NCBI GenBank assembly: GCA_020846875.1
Contig: JADLDB010000085.1
Location: forward strand, 1 to 50,066
From: Myxococcales bacterium
Lineage (GTDB): Bacteria; Myxococcota; Myxococcia; Myxococcales; Myxococcaceae
Length of the DNA stretch: 50,066 nucleotides
Reading direction: 5' to 3'
In this document: one piece after another, positions 8,488-15,614 of the stretch
How the letters are laid out: each line of letters opens with the position of its first letter
Position numbering within the stretch: the first letter of the stretch is position 1
Notes under the pieces: generated by a model
Told to the model about the DNA's origin: nothing
The model's input: the letters and a program-made list of their open reading frames with translations, nothing else
Database searches by the model: none
Position numbers and translations under genes: made by a program

Positions 8488-9062
8488 GACGCGCTCCGCG
8501 CCGGCACCACCGACGGCTTGAGGCGCGCACAGAAGTCCAGCGGAGCGCCCCCTCGCGCCTTCGCCTGGGCCGCCACCGCCCTCGGCCTGACGCCACCGGC
8601 CCGGTGGAGGTGACAGAGGGCGACGGCCAGCGCGTCGGAGGCGTCCACCCGCTCGATGGGCTCGGTCAACCCAAGCTGCAGCTTCACCATCCGCGCCACC
8701 GAGTCCTTGGAGTCGTTGCCGCCCGCCCCCACCGCCTTCTTCACCCGCGCCGGCGCGTACTCGAAGACGTCCTTGCCGGCTTGCGCCGCCAACAGGAGCG
8801 CCACCCCGCGGGCGTGCCCGAGGATCAACGCGCTGCGGGCATTCTTATGGGTGAAGACGCCTTCCACCGCCACCACGTCCGGCGCGAAGCCTTCCAACAC
8901 CAGCTTGAGCTCGACGAAGATCTGCTCCAGCCGGCGCGCCAGGGGCGCCTTGCCGTCCAGTCGCAACACCCCGTGGCCCACGTGCAACACCTTCCCGCCA
9001 GCCCGCTCGACCACGCCGAAGCCCAGGTAACGACTGCCGGGATCGATGCCGAGCACGCGCAT
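8484..9062 (-). CDS. ruvC: Crossover junction endodeoxyribonuclease RuvC
   Basis: 192-residue Holliday junction resolvase of the RNase H fold. Catalytic acidic residues are visible: D7 in MRVLGIDPGS, E67 in VVAVEGVF, and D140/D143 in RVDASDALAVALCHL. After about residue 157 there is an extra basic/Ala-rich tail of some 35 residues beyond the usual RuvC end. No good Shine-Dalgarno precedes the ATG; instead a palindrome at 9063-9086 abuts the start codon. First gene of a ruvC-ruvA operon. Confidence 0.95.
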   Translation of the reverse strand: MRVLGIDPGSRYLGFGVVERAGGKVLHVGHGVLRLDGKAPLARRLEQIFVELKLVLEGFAPDVVAVEGVFTHKNARSALILGHARGVALLLAAQAGKDVFEYAPARVKKAVGAGGNDSKDSVARMVKLQLGLTEPIERVDASDALAVALCHLHRAGGVRPRAVAAQAKARGGAPLDFCARLKPSVVPARSAS

Positions 9063-9086
9063 GGGGGTGAACAGATGTTTACCCCC
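9063..9086 (-). promoter_or_regulatory. LexA-box-like palindrome at the ruvC start
   Basis: A near-perfect 11-bp inverted repeat (GGGGGTGAACA-GA-TGTTTACCCCC, one mismatch) lies directly before the ruvC ATG. Its core at 9069-9080, GAACAGATGTTT, fits the GAACRNRYGTTY consensus known for Gram-positive-type LexA boxes. Since ruv genes are SOS-controlled elsewhere, SOS repression of ruvCA is a reasonable inference. The site would also mask the ribosome-binding region. Confidence 0.45.
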
Positions 9087-9108
9087 AACCCGCTGCGCTG
9101 TCGAAGAA

Positions 9109-11367
9109 TCAGCGGGCCAGCAGCGCGCGGGCGTCGTCGGCGAAGGGGCCTTCGGGCTCGAGGTGGAGGTACTTGTTCAGCGCGGTGCGGCCCTCGGGGT
9201 ACTTGCCTTCCTCGAAGTACAGCGTGGCCAGCAGCACCTGCACGCGGGCGTTCTCGGGCTCCAGGGCCAGCACCTGGTCGGCCGCGGCGCGGGCGCCGGC
9301 GACGTCGTTGGAGTCGTACTTGACCAGGCCGAGGAGGATCCACGCGGTGACGGACTTCGGATCATCGGTCAGCACCTGCTCCAACAGGCTCTTCGCCGCC
9401 TGGTAGCGGCCCGCCTCGTACAGGCGGTGCGCCTCGGCGAGGTTCTCGCTCACGTCCACCACCTCGGCCACCTCGCCCACCGGGGCGTCGTCGAAGAAGA
9501 CGGGCTCGTCGATGTCGGGGAGCGCCACGGGGATCGGCGGAGGCAACAGCCCACGGAAGGCCACCTGGGGCGCCTCCACCGGCGGAGCGCCGGTGCGCAG
9601 CGCGTCGAACAGCACCGCCACCCCCAGCACCCCCAGCGCCAGCGCGAGGAAGGGCCACACGGCGCGCTTCGGGCGCTTCGGCAGCACGTCCTCCGCTGCA
9701 GCCACCGCGCCCTCCTCCGCGAAGGCGTCCTCGCTGAAGAAGGCCTGCTCGGCCGCCTGGCCCTGCGCGGACGGCGCAGCCGGTTGCTGCAGGAGGATGG
9801 GCGTGACGATCCGCGCCTGGGCGTCGGTGCCCGCGGCGGTGACGGCGGGCGTGAGCAGCGGCGTGATGATCCGCTCCTGGGCATCCTCCAGCCTGGCGCG
9901 CGGCTCGGCGGCCTCTCCGTGGGCGGCCGCGGTCAGCTCCGGCATGGGCCGCGGCGCCACCGTGGCCGGCGAAGGCACCCTGGCGTCCTGGTCGCCGGTG
10001 GCGGCCCGCAGCACCTGCTCCATGGTCTCGGTCTCTCTCTCGGACGCCGGCAGCGCCTGGTTCAAGAAGTCCGTCACCACCCGATCGGCCTTCGGCGCCT
10101 CCTTCGCCTCCACGTGCACGGGGATCTCGAACGCGCTCAGCTGCGCCTTCAGCTCGGGCGCGAGGTCCTGGGTCAGCGCGGCGGGCGCCGTCGCCTGCCA
10201 CCCACCGGCGGGATCGACGAGCTCGAGGCCGGTGCCCTCCGGCGCGGTGAACCAGTCGTCGGCCGAGAGGCCCACCCCTGGCTCTTCCCCACGGATCTCC
10301 ACCTTGCCCTCGAAGAGCTGCTGCATCAGCTCCTCCACCTCGGTGGCCCGCGGCTCGAACAGCTTCGGGGCCTGGCGCAGCACGATGATCTCCGGCTGCG
10401 AGCTTTCCACCGGGGCGATCACCCCCATCAGGTACAGCCGGGTGGCCACCTCCAGCGTCAGCGTCTCGTTGCAGGGGCTGTCGGCCACCACGTCCTCGAC
10501 GGAGCGATGCCCGTCGAAGAGCCGGACGATCCGGTTCACCTCGCCTGGCATGTTCGCAAGCCAGGTGGACAGGCGCCCGAAGTCCACGCCGAGGCGCGCG
10601 TCCAACGGCAGGCTGCGCTCCAGCACCTTCGACCACCGGCCCAGCCGCGGCATCACCCGCTGCACCAGGTCCCTCAGCCCGCACACCACGTCGTCGCTGG
10701 CCGGCACGTCCATCAGCTGCACCGAGTAGGGGCCGCGGGTGAAGGCCAGCGCCCGGGTGAGGGCCTCCAGATCGTCTTTCCCTTCGAAGCGCACGTCGGT
10801 GACGCGCCCACCGCGGAAGATCACCTGCCCGCGCCCGTCCGCGAGGATCAGCTGGCCGGAGCGCGGCGTGGTGAGGACGGCGCGCAGGAGTTGGGCCGGC
10901 GGGAGGTTGCCCGCCTGAAAGGTCATCGGCGCCCCATCGCGCCGCGCCAGCTCGAGCCGCACCAGCGCAGAGACGTCGCGCGCGAAGGCCGGCTTCTGGA
11001 TCACGTCGTCCACCCCCACCACCTCCCCCACCGCCGCCGCGTTCGCCTCGCCCGCGCGCGCCAGCAGCAGCACCTTGACGGACGCCGTCCTCGACGCGCC
11101 CCTCAGCTGCGAGACCAGGGAGAAGCCGTCCTCCGTGCCGAGATCCGACTCCAGCACCACCACGTCCGGCACCCGCTCCACCGCCATCAGCTCGAGGCCC
11201 TGCTCGCTGCTGTCCGCGCTCCACACGTCGAAGCCGTCGCGGGCCAGCGCCACCTCCAGCACCGAGCGCGCGGTGATGTCGGGATCGATCACCAACACCA
11301 GCGGGCGGCGGGGAGCGGCGACGGGCTGCTGCGACGAGGGACGAGTCTCGAGCGACGGGGCGGGCAT
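9109..11367 (-). CDS. Pseudo-receiver / DUF4388 (PATAN) / TPR membrane protein
   Basis: 752 residues, with a GGAGG site before the ATG. Residues 22-135 form a response-regulator receiver (VLVIDPD, D28 and D30; QKPAF, K125), but the phospho-acceptor position is Glu: VVVLESDLG aligns E73 with the usual Asp. Residues about 148-225 form a DUF4388/PATAN domain (LLRAVLTTPRSGQLIL). A long disordered Pro/Ala/Glu middle, one transmembrane helix (about 570-588, WPFLALALGVLGVAVLF) and a TPR-like C terminus (about 650-745) follow. The architecture suggests a membrane scaffold for motility or gliding-type signalling, as seen for other DUF4388 proteins in myxobacteria, but no pathway can be named from sequence. 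Confidence 0.8.
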   Translation of the reverse strand: MPAPSLETRPSSQQPVAAPRRPLVLVIDPDITARSVLEVALARDGFDVWSADSSEQGLELMAVERVPDVVVLESDLGTEDGFSLVSQLRGASRTASVKVLLLARAGEANAAAVGEVVGVDDVIQKPAFARDVSALVRLELARRDGAPMTFQAGNLPPAQLLRAVLTTPRSGQLILADGRGQVIFRGGRVTDVRFEGKDDLEALTRALAFTRGPYSVQLMDVPASDDVVCGLRDLVQRVMPRLGRWSKVLERSLPLDARLGVDFGRLSTWLANMPGEVNRIVRLFDGHRSVEDVVADSPCNETLTLEVATRLYLMGVIAPVESSQPEIIVLRQAPKLFEPRATEVEELMQQLFEGKVEIRGEEPGVGLSADDWFTAPEGTGLELVDPAGGWQATAPAALTQDLAPELKAQLSAFEIPVHVEAKEAPKADRVVTDFLNQALPASERETETMEQVLRAATGDQDARVPSPATVAPRPMPELTAAAHGEAAEPRARLEDAQERIITPLLTPAVTAAGTDAQARIVTPILLQQPAAPSAQGQAAEQAFFSEDAFAEEGAVAAAEDVLPKRPKRAVWPFLALALGVLGVAVLFDALRTGAPPVEAPQVAFRGLLPPPIPVALPDIDEPVFFDDAPVGEVAEVVDVSENLAEAHRLYEAGRYQAAKSLLEQVLTDDPKSVTAWILLGLVKYDSNDVAGARAAADQVLALEPENARVQVLLATLYFEEGKYPEGRTALNKYLHLEPEGPFADDARALLAR

Positions 11368-11452
11368 ACGACCTCCGGATACCTGGCACCCACCCTATAA
11401 CCTGAGTGCTGACACCGGGTCGACCCACCCACCCCGCTTCAAGCCATTGGAA

Positions 11453-11860
11453 TCATTCGCCTTGCCCCAGCACGACGTCCTGGGCGGGACGGCGCTCGAG
11501 GTTGGGCAGGGCCGCCGGGCCGAACTCCACCAGCAGGGTGTGGCCGAGCAGTTGGAGATCTTCCGGGGCCACCTCAAGGAAGTCGAGGCACCAGCCGCGC
11601 TCGCCGAAGCTCACCGCCCGGCAGCGGGCCTTGAACATGCGCTCGCGCAGAGGGAGCGAGAGGTGCAGCGTCACGTCGCCGGCGAAGGGGCTCGTGCAGG
11701 CCAGCGGCAGCTTGGCGGTCCGCACGGAGATCTCCAGGCCCCGCCCCATCGCTGACGCGCCTTCCGACTCGACGAACCAGTCGACGTCGAGGGCGAAGCG
11801 GGGATGCTGGCGGGTGGTGGCGCTGGCGCGCCGTCCGGTGCTGCGCGTGGATCGAGCCAT
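11453..11860 (-). CDS. Degenerate PilZ-like domain protein
   Basis: 135 residues from the ATG of MARSTRSTGRRASATTRQHP. An upstream in-frame start would add 32 residues of poor quality. The layout (HPRFALDVDWFV, then GRGLEISVRTAKL, then SLPLRERMFKARCRAVSF) is that of PilZ domains. The c-di-GMP signature is eroded, though: only part of the RxxxR motif is present, and the (D/N)xSxxG motif reads EISVRT at 43-48. It probably does not bind c-di-GMP, or binds weakly. It lies upstream of the pseudo-receiver gene on the same strand, 85 nt away, and could share its transcript. Confidence 0.55.
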   Translation of the reverse strand: MARSTRSTGRRASATTRQHPRFALDVDWFVESEGASAMGRGLEISVRTAKLPLACTSPFAGDVTLHLSLPLRERMFKARCRAVSFGERGWCLDFLEVAPEDLQLLGHTLLVEFGPAALPNLERRPAQDVVLGQGE

Positions 11861-11977
11861 GCGACAAGGCTGTAGCCACCCGGCGATCGGGTCAAAAAAA
11901 CCGCCGTGTCGGAGGGTGTCGTTCCAAAGTCGTTCCGCGGTGATGCGCCGCTTCAATAATGGTCCTGGCGAGGTAGC

Positions 11978-12616
11978 GTGCGAGGCATGGTGACTGCGCT
12001 GGTCATGTCCCTGGTGCTGGCGGCGGATCCTGAAGCGGTGGCGGAGAAGCGGCAGGGCGCGGTGGTGGCGCCTGCGGCTCTACCTCCGGGCACGCTGGCC
12101 CTCTACGGCCTGATGGGCGCACCGGATCTGGGCGCGGGCTACCGGCAGGGCATCGGCGGGGTGGAGCTGGAGGCGAAGGCGCTCTTCAACATCTTCGAGG
12201 TGTCGGGGCTCTTCGAAGGCGGGGTGAAGGTGCCGATCTTCCGCGGGGAGCGGCTGGCGCTGGCGCCCGGGGTGGCGATGGGCCTCAAGCTGAACAGCGG
12301 CTCGCGGTACTTCGACGCGGCGAACTTCGGCTACCTCGGGCTACGGCCCAAGGTCAGCTTCCACGCCACCTACACCTTCTCCGACTTGATGGAGGGCGTC
12401 GCCCAGCTCGAGGTGCCGCTGACGATCCCCCTCACCGCGCAGGGGATTCAATTCACCCCGCTGCTCGGCGCGGGCGTGGAGTTCCAGGTGGGCGGCAGCT
12501 TCTCGGTGTCGGGCACCGTGCACGTCGGGCTGGACGTGGTGAAGGAGCCGCTGGGCGTACCCCAGACGCGCGCGGCCTGGGGCGTGCGGTTGGGCGTGGG
12601 CTACCGGCTCTTCTGA
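11978..12616 (+). CDS. Predicted outer-membrane beta-barrel protein, unknown
   Basis: 212 residues from the GTG at 11978, which has GAGG 5 nt upstream; an ATG at 11987 is an alternative. An N-terminal signal (VTALVMSLVLAADPE) is followed by alternating amphipathic strands ending in aromatic residues (FEVSGLFEGGVKVPIF, LRPKVSFHATYTF, WGVRLGVGYRLF) with a terminal Phe, the usual mark of outer-membrane barrels. No family name can be given. The gene is directly followed by an orphan MYXO-CTERM tail in another frame. Confidence 0.6.
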   Translation: MRGMVTALVMSLVLAADPEAVAEKRQGAVVAPAALPPGTLALYGLMGAPDLGAGYRQGIGGVELEAKALFNIFEVSGLFEGGVKVPIFRGERLALAPGVAMGLKLNSGSRYFDAANFGYLGLRPKVSFHATYTFSDLMEGVAQLEVPLTIPLTAQGIQFTPLLGAGVEFQVGGSFSVSGTVHVGLDVVKEPLGVPQTRAAWGVRLGVGYRLF

Positions 12617-12621
12617 GGGAC

Positions 12622-12780
12622 TTAGACGCGGGGAGCACTGAGGAGCAGGCCGGCGGCACGGGTGGGGGCTCCGCGGATCCGGCCGACGAGACGATGCGGG
12701 GTGGATGCACCAGCGCGCCGGGCCTCTTGCCCATTGCAGCGCTGGCGCTCGCGCTGCGACGGCGCCGCCAGGTGTCGTGA
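12622..12780 (+). pseudogene. Orphan MYXO-CTERM sorting tail (remnant)
   Basis: Downstream of the barrel gene, in a different frame, about 52 codons read as a typical MYXO-CTERM C terminus. A Gly/Ser/Glu-rich linker is followed by GGCTSAPGLLPIAALALALR, an Arg run and a stop at 12778-12780. This is the Cys-plus-hydrophobic-plus-Arg signal that myxobacteria use to sort surface proteins. No ORF start or passenger domain precedes it, so it appears to be the 3' end of a lost gene. Confidence 0.6.
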
Positions 12781-12786
12781 CGGTGG

Positions 12787-13509
12787 CTACGGAGCGGCAG
12801 TCGGTCGCCGCCAGACGAGGGTGTAAAGGGGATCGAGGTAACCGCAGGCGATCCAGGCCAGGTCGTCTTCTGCGTCCCAGCGCCACGTCTGACAGGCCTC
12901 CTCGTAGACGTTCACCTCGGGAATGTCCCAGGCGTCGAAGGCGATGGAGCCGTCGGGCTTCGGGTGAGGCGCGGCGTCATCGAACCAGCGTCGATTGACC
13001 TCGTAGCCGCTCAGGCCTGGCCTGTAGCCAGACGGCCGCGAGAAGCGATCCGCGGGCGGACGGGTCGTGTAGTCACGGACGGAGAGTTGGCCTTCGCTGG
13101 TCACCCAGGCTCCGGCGCTGCCCACGCCCGCGAGTTCGGCAGACTCTTCGACGCAGTCGTCTGGACTCAGCACCGGCACGCCAGCGTCCGGGATGGACCA
13201 ACGACACGTGCGTACTCTTCCTCGGCGGTAGAGCCAGACGCTGGCCAGCTTCCCATTCGAAGCCTGTACGCCGTGCACCAGGCGCAGGTCGTCGAGCCCT
13301 CCAGGCCCGTAGGGGTCCTCGTAGGCGAGCGGGTTGGTGAACTCCGCTTCGGCAAGCGCGAGGCCCCGCTCGTCAAAGGTCACCCGCGCGATACCGGAAG
13401 GCGCCTGCAAGAAGAGCTCGGTAGCCGTCGCCGTGAGGACTTCGTACGAGCGCGCGAGCTGAGCCGACTGCACGGGCATCACCACGATCACACCGACCAG
13501 ACTCCGCAC
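12787..13509 (-). CDS. Hypothetical protein, possibly exported
   Basis: 240 residues from a GTG with GGGAGG 5 nt upstream. I do not recognise the family. The N terminus has a short hydrophobic run (LVGVIVVMPVQSAQL) that may be a weak signal sequence. The rest looks like beta-rich, Trp- and Asp-rich repeats (FDERGLALAEAEF, LASVWLYRRGRVR, IAFDAWDIPEVNVYEEAC) with four Cys, consistent with an extracytoplasmic protein. Codon use is less GC3-biased than neighbouring housekeeping genes. An 8-bp hairpin (TTCGCATC-CAA-GATGCGAA, 13543-13561) lies about 35 nt upstream and may belong to its promoter. Confidence 0.5.
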   Translation of the reverse strand: MRSLVGVIVVMPVQSAQLARSYEVLTATATELFLQAPSGIARVTFDERGLALAEAEFTNPLAYEDPYGPGGLDDLRLVHGVQASNGKLASVWLYRRGRVRTCRWSIPDAGVPVLSPDDCVEESAELAGVGSAGAWVTSEGQLSVRDYTTRPPADRFSRPSGYRPGLSGYEVNRRWFDDAAPHPKPDGSIAFDAWDIPEVNVYEEACQTWRWDAEDDLAWIACGYLDPLYTLVWRRPTAAP

Positions 13510-13662
13510 GAGCGCCTCCCGCTACATTCTCGAAAGCCCCACTTCGCATCCAAGATGCGAATTCTGCAGCACAGAGTGTTTGGGGCGGTCAACCCACGCC
13601 GAACTCACGGAGTCCGCGGTGAGCGCCGACACGACCGTCGGCTGCGCCCGAAGAACGACCCA

Positions 13663-13869
13663 CTACTTCCCGAGCACGACCTCCACCCGCTGGTTTGCCT
13701 CGCGCCCGGCGGCCGTGTCGTTGGGCTGCACCGGCTTCGTATCGCCCAGTCCCACCGCCACGAGCCGCGCGTCGGTGACGCCCTTCCCCGCCAGCACCTT
13801 CTCCACCGCGTCCGCGCGCGCCTGCGACAGCGGCTGGCGCTTCTCCGCCGGCCCGTCAGCGGCCACGTG
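13663..13869 (-). pseudogene. OmpA-like C-terminal domain fragment
   Basis: The last 68 residues of an OmpA/MotB peptidoglycan-binding domain: THVAADGPAEKRQPLSQARA followed by LVAVGLGDTKPVQPNDTAAG and REANQRVEVVLGK, then a stop. The first half of the domain and any signal peptide are missing. Homology ends abruptly where IS21 sequence begins on the other strand at about 13870. A GTG inside the fragment cannot give a useful protein. It is interpreted as an ompA-type gene truncated by the insertion element and later deletions. Confidence 0.65.
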
Positions 13870-14310
13870 CGTTCGGCGAGCGGTACGGTTTCGAGTTCAT
13901 CGCTCACGAGAAGGGCCACGCCAACCGCTCGGCCCACGTCGAGCGCAGCTTCGACCACGTCGAGAACAACTTCCTCGCCGGCAGCGTGCGGCGAAGTGGC
14001 CCGCAGCGCTGCGGCGGCTGCTGCAGATGTGGCGCGACTACCCCAAGAAGCCCTTCGTCGACGCGCTCACCAGCGCCACGCACTACGGGCTCTACGACTT
14101 GGACCGACTGGAGCGCATCGTGCTCCGGAACATCGCCATCGAGTACTTCGTCGCGCCGGTCGACCGACGAAGGCCGAGAACATCGTCTTCGTCGGGGGCA
14201 CCGGCGTGGGCAAGACGGGCCTCGCAACCGGCCTGCTGCTCAAGGCGCTGCAGAACGGCCACCGCGGCATCTTCATGCGGGCGCAGGACCTATTCAGAAC
14301 GTCCCGTTGA
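13870..14310 (+). mobile_element. IS21-family insertion sequence remnant (istA and istB fragments)
   Basis: Three fragments of an IS21 element lie in three different plus frames. An IstA catalytic-core piece (about 13872-13983: FGERYGFEFIAHEKGHANRS then HVENNFLAG) comes first. Next is an IstA C-terminal piece (about 14005-14160: RDYPKKPFVDALTSATHYGL, YDLDRLERIVLRNIAIEYF). Last is an IstB piece with Walker A (about 14170-14295: AENIVFVGGTGVGKTGLATG). An intact IS21 is about 2-2.5 kb; only 0.44 kb remains, with internal deletions and no visible terminal repeats. It separates the OmpA fragment from the next gene and is not functional. Confidence 0.8.
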
Positions 14311-15124
14311 GCAGGGAGAGGTTCACCCCCACCGACAGCCCCTGCCGCGTCTCGGCCACGATGGGCGCGGGCGTGGGCATGCCGAGGGAGATCCGGTGGC
14401 CGGGCTTGTCGGAGCCCAGCGCGTACGGCTTGAAGCGCGGCGACTTGGTCAGGTTGAGGACCGCCATCTGGATCAACGGGACGGCGACGATGGAGCCGAT
14501 CAGCAGCAGCGGCACGCTGCCCCCCGTGGGCGCGCCACCGCTCACCTGGGGCGTGGGCAGCCAGCCGGTGGCGTAGAAGAGCGCCAGCACGCCCGCCTGG
14601 GCCGCGAGGCCCGCCAGCGCCGCCGGCCACATCTCCGCCGCGTAGTACTTGCTGCCGTTGGCCAGCGACACCTGCGTCTGCGCCACCGCCAGCGGCACCG
14701 CCGAGAAGATCAGGATCAGCATGATCGACGACACCGTCTGATCGTAGAAGACGCCGTTGGCGAAGAGCAGGAAGTACGGCAGCACGGTGATGCCGCCGGC
14801 CGTCAGCATGCCGAACAAGGACTCGCTGACCATGAGGCCGATCTCGGGCCCGGGCTTGGCCGGCACCGGGGGCTGGCCGTACGGCGAGTAGCCGGGCTGG
14901 TACCCGACCGGGGGCACGGTGGCCGGAGGAGGCGGCGTGCCCGGCTGATTCGCCGGAGGCATCGGCGGCGGCTGGCTGTTGGGCGGGGTCTCCAGCGGGG
15001 GCGTGGGCGGCTGGTTGGCCGGCACCATGGGCGGCGGTGTCCAGCCCGGCTCCGTCTGGGCGAACGACGTCCCGGTCACCACCACCAGGCCGATCACCAT
15101 GGCGGATTTCAAGGACCTGACCAC
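14294..15124 (-). CDS. Proline-rich exported/membrane protein, unknown
   Basis: 276 residues from the GTG at 15124, chosen because GGGAG lies 5 nt upstream and it yields a signal peptide (VRSLKSAMVIGLVVVTGTSF then AQ). Residues about 26-95 are Pro/Gln-rich and low in complexity (PPPMVPANQPPTPP and variants). The C-terminal half has several hydrophobic segments (ITVLPYFLLFANGVFY, SIMLILIFSAVPLAVA, ALAGLAAQAGVLALFYATGW, SVPLLLIGSIVAVPLIQM) and a final beta-like strand ending NGTF. No known family recognised. Its stop overlaps the end of the IS21 remnant by about 15 nt, so the last residues may have been altered by the insertion. Confidence 0.55.
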   Translation of the reverse strand: MVRSLKSAMVIGLVVVTGTSFAQTEPGWTPPPMVPANQPPTPPLETPPNSQPPPMPPANQPGTPPPPATVPPVGYQPGYSPYGQPPVPAKPGPEIGLMVSESLFGMLTAGGITVLPYFLLFANGVFYDQTVSSIMLILIFSAVPLAVAQTQVSLANGSKYYAAEMWPAALAGLAAQAGVLALFYATGWLPTPQVSGGAPTGGSVPLLLIGSIVAVPLIQMAVLNLTKSPRFKPYALGSDKPGHRISLGMPTPAPIVAETRQGLSVGVNLSLLNGTF

Positions 15125-15158
15125 CTTGTCTCCCTTCGAAGCGACGCCGGCCACCACG

Positions 15159-15548
15159 TTACCCGACTGCGATCGCGTCGATCTCGACGCGGGCTCCCTT
15201 CGGCAACGCCGACACCTGAACGGTCGCGCGCGCCGGTGGATTCACGGGGAAGTAACGCCCGTACACCTCGTTCACCTTCCCGAAGTCTCCCAGATCGGTG
15301 AGGAAGATGCCGCAGCGCACCACGTGAGCGAAGGACAGCCCGGCGGCGGCCAGCACCGCCTCCAGGTTCTTCATCACCCGCTCGGTCTGCGCCACCACGT
15401 CTCCCTCCACCATCGCGCCCGTGGCGGGATCGAAGGGGATCTGCCCGGACAGGAACACGAGCTTCTCTACACCCGCGACGGACACCGCCTGCGAGTAGGG
15501 CCCGATGGCGGCCGGCGCGCTGCTGCTCTTGAGGACGTCTCTGTTCAT
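15159..15548 (-). CDS. ridA: RidA family enamine/imine deaminase
   Basis: 129 residues starting at the ATG of MNRDVLKSSSAPAAIGPYSQ. Rid proteins hydrolyse reactive 2-aminoacrylate-type imines made by PLP enzymes. Family marks are present: IGPYSQAV near the N terminus, LVFLSGQIPFDPATG, and the C-terminal RATVQVSALPKGARVEIDAI containing the substrate-carboxylate-binding Arg and the catalytic-region Glu. It sits between the Rel/Spo gene and a Pro-rich protein, all on the minus strand, 66 nt after the Rel/Spo stop. Confidence 0.92.
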   Translation of the reverse strand: MNRDVLKSSSAPAAIGPYSQAVSVAGVEKLVFLSGQIPFDPATGAMVEGDVVAQTERVMKNLEAVLAAAGLSFAHVVRCGIFLTDLGDFGKVNEVYGRYFPVNPPARATVQVSALPKGARVEIDAIAVG

Positions 15549-15614
15549 GGTGTGGACCAACCTACCACGTCAGACGGGCTGGCCACCCTTGGGTGCCACA
15601 GTCCCCGAAGTTGA

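Noticed and set aside
13870-14310. Functional IS21 transposase
   Set aside because: Only 0.44 kb in three frames remains; no terminal repeats or complete ORFs.
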